From contig CAJVGD010000042.1 of the NCBI GenBank assembly GCA_910890315.1, positions 930,001 to 994,000 of the forward strand: DNA of 64,000 bases, read 5' to 3'. The notes under the pieces were generated by a model that worked only from the letters and a program-made list of their open reading frames with translations, was not told the DNA's origin and ran no database searches. This stretch comes from Serendipita indica DSM 11827 (taxonomy: Eukaryota > Basidiomycota > Agaricomycetes > Sebacinales > Serendipitaceae). Below are positions 43,240-54,943 of the stretch, piece after piece. Position 1 is the stretch's first letter, and each line of letters begins with the position of its first letter. The translations under genes and the position numbers were made by a program.

Positions 43240-46119
43240 TTATTTCCGGACTAGCAAATCATTCAGCTTGCCTACGGCAAGACCTGTATTCAGACTTTTG
43301 CGATGGTCGACCTGTGCGGTATTTTCTTTATCCTCGCTGAAGTCTGTTGCACCGATAACCCGAGATTTGTTGCCTAGGACCATGGAGTAGCGGACGCCCC
43401 TACTGTCTCCTTCCATAGAGGCCCTTGCCGTTACAGGCGTGGTGTGCAATGCGACCGCAGGCATAGAAAACCTTGTCTTTGGTGGAACACGGCCATTGTC
43501 CGTGATAAAACCTGCAGATTTCGGACTGCTTGGAGAGTCCATTAGAGACATTGCGGCAGAAGAATCGTTTGCGCCGTCAAGGGCAGCTGAGGAGCCAAGA
43601 GTTGAAGTCGTGTAGGAAGAAGATCGTAATTCACTTGGAGGACGACTGCCAGGGCGACGAGGTCGTGCAATAGGAAGAAAGTCGAGTCCTGATTGGGGGC
43701 GTTCCAACTCGCCCCGACTTTCTCTCTTGACCGGTTTAGGCAGTTCATAGTGAAGCGGCGGTGGGATGACAACAGGAGCCGACTGCTTGGGGAGCAGGAG
43801 AGATGGGGTTGATCTGGAAAAGGGCAGGGCTGTAAGTGTCCCGATGCTGGAGTAATGCGGCAAGTGACCATTCCCAACAATAGAATCCGTCTCTTCGGGA
43901 GTGTCTGGATCGAGAACTGGGAATACGGCCTCGTAGCAGGCATTGCAAGCTCGAGCAGGTTTGGATGATTCTTTGGAACCTTGTTTTGAAGAGATAAAAA
44001 ATGTCTGTAGCGACGTGAGTTTACAAGCGAGATACTCGTGACGATGACACGCGTACCTTGCCTGAACAGTTGGCACAGACGCATTTACCACAAAGCCGAC
44101 AGTGGTGTCTCCTCCTACGCCATCCGAAGACGCCGCCACACCGCATGCACGAGTCTGTCTTCGAGTCTGGGACCCAGATTGCAGGGACGAAATGTTCGAC
44201 GTGGCGCCTCTTCTGAACTTGCTTCGACTTATCTTTCTTGCCCTTCTTGGAAGGACTTGGCGAAAGATCTTCTGGGGCATAAGGGAGGGCTTGAAGAGCC
44301 AAACGTAAATGTTGATTCGAAGTCGAAGAGGTGAGAGTAGAATTTGGGTTTGTGGTGTTCATCGTGACGAGTCGAGACTGTTTGGCCGCCCGGATGGCAG
44401 CCACCCAGGCTTCCCGTTCCTCTGCAGAGTCTGAAACCTGATCAGAAACGAGATAAATAAGCAAAGGAAAGGCTTACCGCAAAATATTGAAAAGGACATC
44501 TCTGGGGAATGAATCTCAATCTTGCCCTCCTCGCCAAACGCTGGGACGGGTACGACAATGTCCAAATCTAATAGATTTGCCTTCCCTCTGAACCACCACT
44601 TCTCCTCTTCTACAGGTCCCGACAGCTTTGCCCCCAAAGTGGTCGAGGGCATCCGACGAGGTGGTGGGGTTCCCGCCATACTCTGCCTGCGACTTGGCGA
44701 AAGCAGGGAGTGATTAGAAGCAGAGGAGATCATCGACCTCTTGAACTGGGCTTCTTCATTGCTGAAAGCACCTTCTCTTTCGCCGCCTTTTGAGAGCCAG
44801 ACGAGACAGTCGGAAAACAGGAAAAACTCTCGGAGCCTCTCGACGCGCTCGGCCACTTGGAACATTGAACCGCGCCTAATGAAGCTCCGTCCGGGCTCGA
44901 GGAATAGAATGGGGAGGTTCGGCGTTGCCTTCTGAACTGCGAGGAGCTGCAGAGTTATGCTCTGCATTTGAAGGGCATTGTTCAAGGACGTATTGACTAT
45001 GTAATCGTTAATATTAGAGGGCACAGTCTTCGTAAGGCGCACCCTTCTCGAGCATTCTGACCACTTCCTCTAGCCCCTTGCACTCTGGGTCCAACGGATC
45101 AGTGCAGCTGAGGAGGTCCTTGACAAGTAGGAGATACCGTGGGCATCTTTGGACCAACGTGAGAAGCCAATCACGTAATCCTAGCTTGCCACATGCGGGA
45201 TCTTGCTCTCGCTCCTTGAGCCAAACGGCGAACGCAGCAGAGTAGCTCGCCGAATTAGGTGAGGTCAGATTTTGCAAAGAGGCCATGATTGTTGGATAAG
45301 CGGTCACAAATGGGGTGTACATGGAAAAGAAAGGAACGTGTTGAGCGAGCAGGGCAGCGACAGGAGGTGGTGCCTCGAAACTTGTGTGTAAAGTAAGTCC
45401 GCTTGTGCGAGGAGGAGCATTAGAAGCGAATGAACTGGGTGATTGCGGTGGGCGGACGTATTGACCAAATTGATTGTTCAGTGTCTCGTAGAAAGCTTGA
45501 TGGAAGCCAAGCATGTCGACAAAGTTGGAGAAAATGGCCGACATCTGGTTTGGAGAAAGCAGTGGTCTCCCCTCGGTCGCAGCTTGGACAAGCGGATGGA
45601 GGAAATGCTACACTTTGGCTTTAGCGAACGAACCGCGCAATGTTATCAATCAAACCATACCTCGTCAATGAATTCCAACCCTTCTACATATGTCTTCTCT
45701 GTATCGAGCAACTCTCGCAACACCTTTTTCTTCTTGGCTGCTGTGCTTGCCGTCATCGCAGACGCTTTGGGCGGCGGCTGTAGACTCGAGGGCCGCGACA
45801 TCGACCTACGCGGCCTTGGACTGGCATTCGAAACGGGAGATGCTACCCACGGCCCAGCGCTTTCTGTTCCTCGCTGGAAATCAGCCTGCGATTCGATCGA
45901 CTGCTGTGAGGCCACTGAGACGCGATGCTCGGCCTTTTGCACGGATGCGGCGCGTAGTTGCGCAAGAGCAGCTGCAGAAGGTACAGAGGGCATGGATATG
46001 CGTCTGAATGCCTGGTGCGGGGGACGTCGCGGTGCTGGTGACGGCGAGCTGACGCTAAAGACGTCCTCAGCGGCGCCGGGAAAGTTGACAGACGATGCTA
46101 ATTGGAGTTTAATCAGCAT
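43240..46119 (-). CDS. RhoGEF (DH) - PH - FYVE domain protein, FGD-like
   Basis: Likely a Rho/Cdc42 exchange factor acting on PI3P-rich endosomes. Order: Ser/Pro-rich N-terminus (VNFPGAAEDVFSVSSPSPAP), DH domain (VLRELLDTEKTYVEGLEFID, LLTLVQRCPRYLLLVKDLLS), and PH domain (REFFLFSDCLVWLSKGGERE, then EEREAWVAAIRAAKQSRL after an intron). The FYVE finger has CMRCGGVFGWRRRRHHCRLC then GKCVCANCSGK, with the basic R-R-H-H-C-R patch, and its last Cys pair (CNACYEAVFPVLD) follows in the next exon. The disordered C-terminus ends NDLLVRK at 43240. The start is uncertain: Met 46119 (MLIKLQLASSVNF) is open, but other splicing would change or remove it (see findings). Confidence 0.85.
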
Positions 46120-46254
46120 ATAACGCACGAATACATGGACACCGACTCATTCTGTTCCAGTAGACGGCCACAAGCTGCTGTGGTCGGAAGCAAGCGGCTC
46201 AAGCGTCATGCTCACGCGACTTGTCTTAGACATTGTCCAAATAGAATACGTCGT

Positions 46255-47093
46255 TTACATACTTTCTATGTCATCTGCTGATGGAATACGTCCTTGCTGC
46301 AGAATACGCATCTCCCACTGCATGTTCTCTCTCGCCTTGTCTGCAAGATGACTTCTCCAGTAGTCCGTAAAGTAGACGTCCCCTTTACTCAGGTGTTCAA
46401 GCACCTTTGTTCTGCCTTGACAGTAGGCTTCGAGGGGATAATGTGCATACTCTTGCCGAATGTTGGATGCATATGCTGCATATGCGCCTTGTTCTCGCTG
46501 TAGAGCGTCAATGTATACACTAAAAGACATTCAATACGGCTTACACCGAGCACCTCGAGATCGAGGTCGAGGAATAACGATATGTCGCTCGGCGCGGGTG
46601 GATCTGGTATGGCATGCTTGATAGTTGCCCTAATGAGACTCGAAACATTCTCCTTGAACTGTGTACTCTACGGATGGTTAGCGCATCTCCTGATATAAGG
46701 AAGTTCCGTACAATGCCGAGGTCGCGGGTAAACTCTTCCCATGCAAGAATGCTTTGGAGCTCATTGTCACCTCCTGATGCCTTTGGATCGTATACAATGC
46801 TGTTGGGATGTCATCACCAGCATTCAAGGGTTAGTCGCCACTTGCTCGTGGAAGAAGATGGCCATCAGTACAGTTGGCCGGTCTTGGACTAGAACCGCTG
46901 GTACAGACTCCAATAAACTGCACATAGCCCTTATATGCTCTGTCGTGTGATAGTACCGCTGTGGCTCGCTGTAGGCGCCGTGGATTCTTTGCCACCACTC
47001 GTCGAGAATGTTCGGCCTTGATAGTAAGATTTCTGCGTTTGATATATTTTGGGCAGTTTCTGTGAATATTTTCTCCATTTTCTGCGAGTCCAT
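46255..47093 (-). CDS. HD-domain metal-dependent phosphohydrolase (predicted)
   Basis: Reads MDSQKMEKIFTETAQNISNA, WWQRIHGAYSEPQRYYHTTE then HIRAMCSLLES, DRPTVLMAIFFHD, IVYDPKASGGDNELQSILAW, NLIRATIKHAIPDPPAPSDI then SLFLDLDLEVLGV, and YAHYPLEAYCQGRTKVLEHL. The motifs H-T-x-x-H, F-H-D and the later Asp match the HD superfamily of small conserved phosphohydrolases. The HD pair appears only if intron 46800..46845 starts with GC instead of GT. The substrate is unknown. Met at 47114 is an alternative start. The end is uncertain: the frame stops at 46255, but a GTATGT donor lies 8 bases before it. Confidence 0.75.
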
Positions 47094-47193
47094 TGTGCAA
47101 ATGGGCAGGTGCACGTGTGGCGCAACTTTTCAACTCCGCCTCACTCCGTATACCCACCGCGTCGCCCGTCTGGGGCGCAGACAGCTTTCAGCA
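47094..47193. promoter_or_regulatory. 100-bp divergent interval, HD gene / coiled-coil gene
   Basis: Separates the start codons of the two divergent genes. No motif recognised. Confidence 0.35.
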
Positions 47194-50100
47194 ATGTCAA
47201 CATACTGGCCAGATGACGCAGTAAATAACAAGAAACCGCGTTACAGCGCGGAGACGGGCACCCAACTCTTGGTCAAGAAGAGTGTGTCACCTCCAACCAC
47301 TCAGGCGACGCGTTTTTTGCTGAACAAACCCGCAGATCTCGACTTGGAGAACACAAAGAATGAACTGTTCAAGCTAAAGGAACGATTGGACACGATCACA
47401 CGAGAGCGCGAAGAGTTGGCAAACAAGGTGCGCAACCGACGCGCAACTGCGTCTGGCAACACTAACGACTCGTCATTTACAGTTGGCAGAAGAAACTACG
47501 CGTAGCACAAGTCTGGAGGACCAGCTGTTTCATCGGAAGGAGGTACGCCCAATCACCAGATCTCTGCCACCTCTGTACGCTAACAACACTCTGACGTGCA
47601 GGAACTTGCCCAAGAGAAACTATCACGGATCAACCTCGAGGCAGAGGTCGAGGCAGCACACCAGAAGTGCAAAGCAGTAGAACTGGAACAACGGCGTCTG
47701 GAAGAGCAACTCGCCGACCTCGGCTCACAACAGGACTCTGTTGCGTCACGCAATCGCATTGCTGCCCTTGAGAAGCGAGTTCAAGCGCTGCAGCTTGAGA
47801 ATGCAAGACTCGCGAGTGGGCCCGAGCGACCACCCTCGCGCACCTCTGCCATCCCCGTCGCCACCAAGAGCAGGCACCCAAGATCCTCATCCGAGGTGAG
47901 GACAACTCAACTCGAAGATGATCTCGCTGCTCGTCGTGCCGAATTGGTGGAGGAAAAGGCCAAAGTCAAGAAGCTAGAAGCCCGAGTACGCAAAGCGGAG
48001 CAAGACGCCATTCAACTACAGAATGAGAAGATTGCAGACGCAAGAAAGGCGAAATCCCGCGTAGAAGAATTGGGCACTGCGCTAGCAGAGGCCAAAGAAG
48101 AGATTGAGCTCCTCAAGCAGGCGCAGCCGTCAGTTAATCAAAGTGACGACGTAGAAATTGGTGCCCTCAAAAGAAGACAAGCAAGCTTAGAGGACCAGCT
48201 TCGATCTACCGTGGCAGACAAGGCGGACTTGGAGCGACGTCTAGCCCGAAAGACGAGCCAATGCCAGACCTTGCAGGAGAAACTGGACGAATATATGCTT
48301 CCTTCGGCGAATGAAGAGGCTCTTCGTCAAGAGGTTGCTTCACTCAAGCAAGAACTCGCAACAATCCGGCGTGAGACTAATGTGCGTTTATCCTTCATCG
48401 AGTGGCCAGGCTTACATTACGGCAGGGTGGCCCAAACCGACGCGAGTCTCTTACGCAAATACGTTATGATCTCCAAGACCGCGAGCGTCAAGTGGCCATG
48501 TTACAGGAGAAACTGCGCCGGAGAGAATCTAGCACAGCAGATCTTGCTGCGCAGGAGGAGAAGATGATGAGACTACTCAACGAAAAGGAGAACGTCAAGG
48601 ATGATTTGGCCAAAGCCAAATCGCAAATACGGTCAGTAACCTGGGAATCAGCACGATAGATATTCATTCGTACTCAGTTATCTCGAGTCTCAGCTCAGTT
48701 TCAAGCAACAAGAGCTCAAGCTTGCCCAAGCTCAAGTTCAAGAGTTCGAGGTGGCTCTCAACAAGGCCCGCTCACTCAATGCGCAACATCAAGAGCTCTA
48801 TTCTCAAGTCGTTCAGTCATGCACTGAGGCAGAAAAGCGCGCAGATGACGTCGAACGAGAGCTCATCGAGCTACGTGAGGAGTATGCCAACAGATCGACT
48901 CTTGAAGAAGCCCAAGAGCGGAACGCGCAGTGGGCACGAGCACTCGACCGAGTTGCAGAGCTCGAGAATCGACTCGCTGCAAGAAATGATGGCACGTCGA
49001 CCCCGCGCGCTTCAAGGGCTTCTTTGCCGCCCGTTCTCTCCTTTGCAGACGAATCTGAGATGGATTCGGTAGCTCGCCTGGTCGTTGGACTACAGCGCAT
49101 CAGGGAGGAACGAGACACGCTCCGAGGAAGTGTCGAGTTCCTCAACTTTGAGCTGCGTGCCAAAGAGACGACCTATTCACAACGACTGGCAGCTGAGCAA
49201 TCCAGGCTTCTTGCGCTGCTACAGCGTGCTGAGCAAGACGCCGTCGTCCTTCGAGGGGAGCTCAGCGAGATGGAAAACCGCCTCAAAGTCCAACCACCTC
49301 CGACAGATCCCCCGAACACCGTGACCGAACAGGCCAGAAGAACGCGTATGGTTGCCACGGCCGCCTTCGTCTCGCTGCAGCGAGCGCATCTACTCCTTGA
49401 ATCAGAAACCGAGCAATCTGCTCTCGCTTCCCAGCAACTTGAAGCAGGACGTGCTCAGCTGCAATCCGCCTTGGACAAGGTCACCGAGTTGACGTCGCTA
49501 TTGGGGGTAAAGGATCATTCCCTAGAGGAGAGTAATCAACGGTCTCTCGAGCTCTCTCGTGACCTTCGCGATAAGTCACTCGCCATTCGCGACCTGGAGG
49601 ACAAACTCAGAACTCTTGAACAGTCTCGAGAGAAGCTCCAGAATCTCTTTGAGGAGCAGACTGGGACCCTCAAGAACCTGGAGCGAGAGCATAACGCTCA
49701 GACTATGCATCTGCAGCGTCTTGAGGAGGCCCATCAAATTGCGAGGGAGGAACTGTACGAAGCTAGAGTCGAAGCTGATCAGCTGCGCAATGAGCATCTT
49801 CATGACATGGCAAGGGAGGACCCAGAGGCTCAGGCGGCACTTCAGCGACATATCGAAGAGCTGGACGCCCGCATTGTTCGTCGCAACGAACAAATTGGCA
49901 CACATCAAAACGAGATCAGGCGATTGGATATGAACCTTCGCATTGCAGAGAACGCTGTAGACGAAATGCGGAGCGAGTTGGAGGAGCTTCGCTCTCAGCG
50001 AGTATGGCTGGAGAGTGATGCAGAAACCGTTCGAGAAGAACGCAATCATGCTCAGAAAGAGCTCGAGGCAACCCGTACAGAGCTCGACGCCCTCCGAGCA

Positions 50101-52623
50101 GACTTGGAGGAGCAACAGGCACTTTTGCGGACATCTTCGTTTGAGAGACAAACAGAGGTTGCAACACTCGTGCAGATCATTGCCTCCTTCCGGCTGCGCG
50201 AACGACTGGCATCTCAGAACACACCTACACAACCACCACCAAGTAACCTCGACGAGTCATCTGCTCGCGACATCTCGCAGGTCGTCGACCCCCATCTCGA
50301 AAGGAACGAAGAGCTGGAACGCCTTCTGCACGAAGCTACCCTCCGGGGCGATGTTCTTGCTCAGCAATTGCAACGGACGACTGAGCTCGCCAAGCAGGAT
50401 GTAGCGGAACGTCTTTCGACATTGGAAGAAGAAGTCGAATGCCTCACAGCAGAGGTTGAATCTCTTGAACAGCGCCTCTGCGAGTCGCAACAAGAATGTA
50501 TTGAAGAGCAACGTAAGCTGGTGGAAGCGTCAGAGCAAAACGAGGTACTACTAGGGAAGATATCACAGCTGGAGAATGAAGTAACAGCAGTGACTCGAGA
50601 GCATGAAGAAAAGATGGATAGCCTCCTCGCTCAATTAGCTGAAGCCGACCAGAGTCACGAACAGCTAGAGCATCAAAGACTTGCACTGGCCACAGAGTTG
50701 GACGATTTGCAATCTAAATACTCCAGCGCAATCGCCTCGGCCATAGGGATGGAGAAGATATCTGCAGAAGTGCAACAACTAGAGATGGAAAAGGCACAAC
50801 TAGAAGAACGCATCGAATCGGTCACATCGCAGCTGGAGGATCAACGTGCGGAGAACAGTAAGAGTGCTCTGCAACTGCAAGAGCTCGAGCAGGTGCGGTC
50901 CAGCCTAAGGAGCAAGCAAGAGGAACTCGACGCTGTTCGCGTTGCCCAGAGAGAGCTTAGCCAAACAAACTTTTGCCTGCAAGGAGAAAAGGCGGCTGCA
51001 CAACGGCGAGCAGATGAGAACGAGATTCTTTTGGCACGGCTGGAGAAGGATATAGCGGAAGCGCAAAAACAGTACGTACTCCTTGTTTAACCTCGACACA
51101 GCACTGACCAGTCGCAGAGCCTGCGCTTTCTCCCAACTTCAATCAGAGCTGGCTTCACTGCAACAGGCTCACGCGAAGATGGAGGTTGAACTCTACGAGG
51201 CTCAACAAGCAGCATCCGCAGCTGCTAGCACGACTGTTCGTGACGCTGAAGCGAGTGCAAAGGTCATTGAGCTTGAAGAGACCATCACTCGCCTCAAGGA
51301 GGAGAATGAAGAGTTGGAGCGGGTGTTGACGATCAAGACCAAGGAAATTGATGAGTACGATGATCGTCACATCGAGTCAGTACTCCTTTCAAGTCTGATA
51401 TTGATCTTTATTGACACCTTCTCAGGATTCTGAAGGAGCGCAAAAAGCTGGTCACCAAGATAGACTCGTTGACCAGAAAAATGCGTACCATGCAAAGGCA
51501 GCTAGACAGCCATGCGCCAGGATCCATGGACTCCGTCCCTATCTCCGAATCAGTTGCAAGCTCACTCGCGGCGCCGCCATCATACTTTGCCCCGAGTCAC
51601 CTTCCGACTTCTTCAGCCCCTACACTTATGCAAACACCCGCACAGAGTCACACTCCCTTGGAACCTGTCAATAGTAAATCCTCTGTTCAACTCAAAGCAG
51701 TCCCTTCCGCGCAATTGCCTTCCGTACCATCAAGCGGCTCGAGGAGAGTCACCACACCTTCAGTTCCCCATCCCATTGACACCGCGGTGGCAGCATCTTC
51801 TCCAAACACTCTCTCGTCTAGCGCGCCTCCTGTCAGTGCGACACCGTCTAGTGCCCTTGGCTTCTTCCCTGTGTCTGCATCAGCGCCCGCTATGCAGCCT
51901 GCTCCTTCACACACGTCCACTACTGGGACACCACCTCCTGTTGCCTTGCCATCTTCTCAGTCTAGCTCTACGCGCAAGCGACGGATGCCAGAGGATTTCG
52001 ACCCCAAGCCAGAGGACAGCTATCCCCCTATGCCGGTACTCAGCACTACTACCCCTGCACGGCTGAGAAAAGTCTTACGAGAAGGGCCACTCCCTCGAAC
52101 AGGCTTTACTCCCAGTCGGTCACGCAAGAATAGCGCCGTAGCAGCCATTGATCAAGAACTGGCAAATGCTGCCGCTGCCGCAGCAGCGAGTTTGAAGCTT
52201 ACCGAGGCTTTGCAAGATGCTTCCAATATGCAGCCCAAGAGAGCTGCCTCTCGGGAGAGAGCTGCATTGCTCCCACAGTCCTCCGCAAAGTCGGAGGTTA
52301 GCAACGCTTCTCACAGGACCGGCTCAAGTGTCGTCTCGGACATCACAAATGCGCCCCGTCCAATGCGTAGCCTTCCATCGTCGATGGCGACAACGTCGTT
52401 GTCATCTGCAAAGTCGAGCACCACGACCAGTGCGCCCAAGTTGCGGACTGGTTGGTTCAACCATTCTGGCAAGACTTCCAGCGCGTCTAGCGGTACTGGT
52501 CATACCAATACCACCACAAGACGAACAACACGTGTGGCACTGGATACAAGCCCCAAGCTTGGGTCTGGCGTTATGCCGAGACGATTATACGTTCCACCTA
52601 CATTCTCCAAAGATCTCGCATAG
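47194..52623 (+). CDS. Very long coiled-coil protein with Ser/Pro-rich C-terminus
   Basis: Starts MSTYWPDDAVNNKKPRYSAE. From about residue 50 to 1,400 it is almost unbroken heptad coiled coil (for example LDLENTKNELFKLKERLDTI, LAAEQSRLLALLQRAEQDAV, ERNHAQKELEATRTELDALR), with one Pro-rich break near 50230. After the coil comes a disordered Ser/Thr/Pro region, basic clusters (STRKRRMPEDFD, TPARLRKVLREG) and the end RRLYVPPTFSKDLA. About six short introns, for example near 47430..47480, 48380..48400 and 51073..51117. The size of about 1,700 residues and the layout fit cytoskeletal or spindle-pole/septum scaffolds, or tethering factors, but no specific family can be named from the sequence. Codon use is uniform. 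Confidence 0.82.
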
Positions 52624-52792
52624 GCTCGCATGTATGATTTCTTGGCTCCTATGACTTGGACAGTACATTCTCTCGACTATCTGTAGCCCTTTTATGACTT
52701 GCAATCGTACTTATTCAAGCTCGCATTGTGAAGCCTGAGGATTGTGATGTGAAAATACATGGATAAAAGTGTAGTCGTACAGATGAACATCT

Positions 52793-54781
52793 CTAGTCCT
52801 TCGGGAATGTTAGCGACTGCCAACCACATGAACGATATACGTACCCAAAGCTTTATGAGGCCGTCCCAACTGGCGGTAACGACTTTACTCGTTTCATGTT
52901 GTAACCATTCGTGAGCAATGACGACCTTGGTGTGACATCGTAGCTTGCTCTTGATGCGACATGTCTTCCAATCCCAAAACACCATATTTCCTTCCGCATC
53001 CCCGCTCGATATCCACTTGCCGTCTGGTGAAAAGCCGATTTGGCATGCATATCCGGCCACCGAATGCCCCGCAAATCTCTTCTTCCTGTTCTGTCGGAAA
53101 TTGTCCGCGTTATACAAAAGGATCTGGTTATCCAGAGATTGGGCAGCAAATACTTTCTCTGTACCGACATATTAGCACCGCCGGCGGTTTCGAGGAAAAG
53201 CACGTACTGTTTGGATGCAGGGTCACGGCAGGCATCGAGTGCATATATGGCTCAGCGATATACTTGATGACGACGGGAATGTCAAAGTCCCAAGCACGGA
53301 TAGTTTTATCGTCCGATGTTGTCACAAAGCGTCTGTTCTCGTCCACAAAGGTGATGGTATTGACGGGACCCAGGTGCTGATCGTATTCTTGGGTGATGTC
53401 GCCGGAATCAATGTCGTACTGATGATGATTAGAGGAACTTTCGCTGAAAGCAGGCTCAACGTACCTGGATGATTTTCTTGTCCATCATACCCGCAAGGAA
53501 GATATTTTGCTTATCTTCGTCAGGATGGAATCGCAAAACGTGTGCCATTTTGCCGTTGGAAAAGTTTTTGAGACACTTGCCCGTCTCGGTATCCCAGAGC
53601 TTGATGTAGCGATCAAATCCACAGCTCAAGAAGCGCCGTCCGTCGTTGGAGAACGTCACATCCTTTACGGCTCGACCATGTCCTAAGAAGGTGCGCAGGC
53701 AATTTCCTTCATTATACACGTCCCATAGCTACAGAGCGTCAGGACCAGCGACGTAGAAGGAGAGCAACTCACCTTTATTTTGTTATCCATACTTCCACTA
53801 AGCAGGAGATGCGATGTTTGAGGGAACAATCGGATGACGGAAACACCACCAGTGTGGCCGGTCCAGGTGTGAACACAAGCTTTTGGAATAAAAGTCTCCT
53901 GGGAGCCAGCCTCCTGAGACAATTGCGGTGCGACAGAGTATGGCGGATGCATGTACGTTCGTCCCTGGTAGTCGGTGAGTGATTTGCCGTGGAATATTGT
54001 CGATTCGTTTCCTGGTCCAACTTTTGGCATTCTGCGCTTTGAAGCACTGGGAACAATCGTCGTCGCTTCTGGTTCCGGTTCCGGCTCTGGCTCTGCATTG
54101 TCGTCCCAGCCTTCTGGCAATTCGGGAGCTTCGTCGTCTCCTTCCCATTTTGCCCAGGGTCCTTGATACGCCCCTTCTCCCTCTACAATCTCCAAGTCGC
54201 CTCGTTCACCGCGTTTTCTCTTCTTCTCCCGACGCTCTGCCTTTGTCGGGCGGAGCATGGATAGGGTGGCAAAGTTGTTTTTTGTCCAGCTTCGAGAGAC
54301 CCCACGACAGGGGCTGCATTTGGATCTTCTGATGGGTTGACAGAGTATCCGAGTATTGCGTGAGTAAGATGCTGCTGGCGAAACGCGTCTTCGTCCATGA
54401 CAAGCTCTTCTACGTGCCCAGAGAGTAGATTTTGATTCTGTACAACCTTTTTGTCACTAAAGGGGTTCTCTGGGCCAACAATTGGCTTCAGCATGTCTTC
54501 GTGCGTGATGTTTACAAGCATTTGAGTGTCTGTTGGTCGGGCAACGAGAGACGTCTGATGGAGTGGGTCCTATTTTTGAATGTGATTAGTGAGCTCTATA
54601 TACTATTCCACAAAGTACTCACCTCTGCGAGGACGTCTGGAGCGGCGACGACTTTGAGCGAAGGGCCGTCTAGCTTCATTCGCTTTGCAGGATGCTCGTC
54701 TGCGTCTGCGATTCCGAATGGATTTGAGGATGCATTGACGCGGTCATCTTCGTCCGACGAGTAACCCGATACCAAAGCCAT
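52793..54781 (-). CDS. PRP17: Pre-mRNA splicing factor Prp17/Cdc40, WD40
   Basis: Second-step splicing factor. The N-terminus [20 protein letters not shown] is typical of Cdc40, followed by DPLHQ-type sequence, [20 protein letters not shown] and [21 protein letters not shown] Lys/Glu-rich part ([20 protein letters not shown]) and a (PE)n acidic run come next, then [13 protein letters not shown] repeats follow from [20 protein letters not shown] to [15 protein letters not shown]. The last exon contributes only Asp and the stop (GACTAG, 52793..52798), after an intron of about 51 nt. This gives the conserved ending KLWD that Prp17 proteins share. About seven introns in all. Confidence 0.92.
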
Positions 54782-54943
54782 GGTTGGAGTCCAAAATGTT
54801 GCAAGCGCTGCGCACCAACAACTTGACTACGACCATTGTCTGTCTGGATTCACCAATTTGCTTCAATTCTCTGATAGTCTTCTGTATAAGACAAATCTCT
54901 CTTCTTGCACGCTCTCCGCAGCGGGACACGCAATAACGCCAGC
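54782..54943. promoter_or_regulatory. 162-bp divergent interval, PRP17 / VPS10
   Basis: Separates the Prp17 start (54781) and the Vps10 start (54944). In-frame codons for Vps10 extend up to 54780 but would overlap the PRP17 start and lack a signal peptide. Confidence 0.35.

Noticed and set aside
48813-50511. Minus-strand frames of 80-218 codons
   Set aside because: Antisense to the coiled-coil gene; leucine/cysteine-rich nonsense typical of reversed Glu/Gln/Arg codons.
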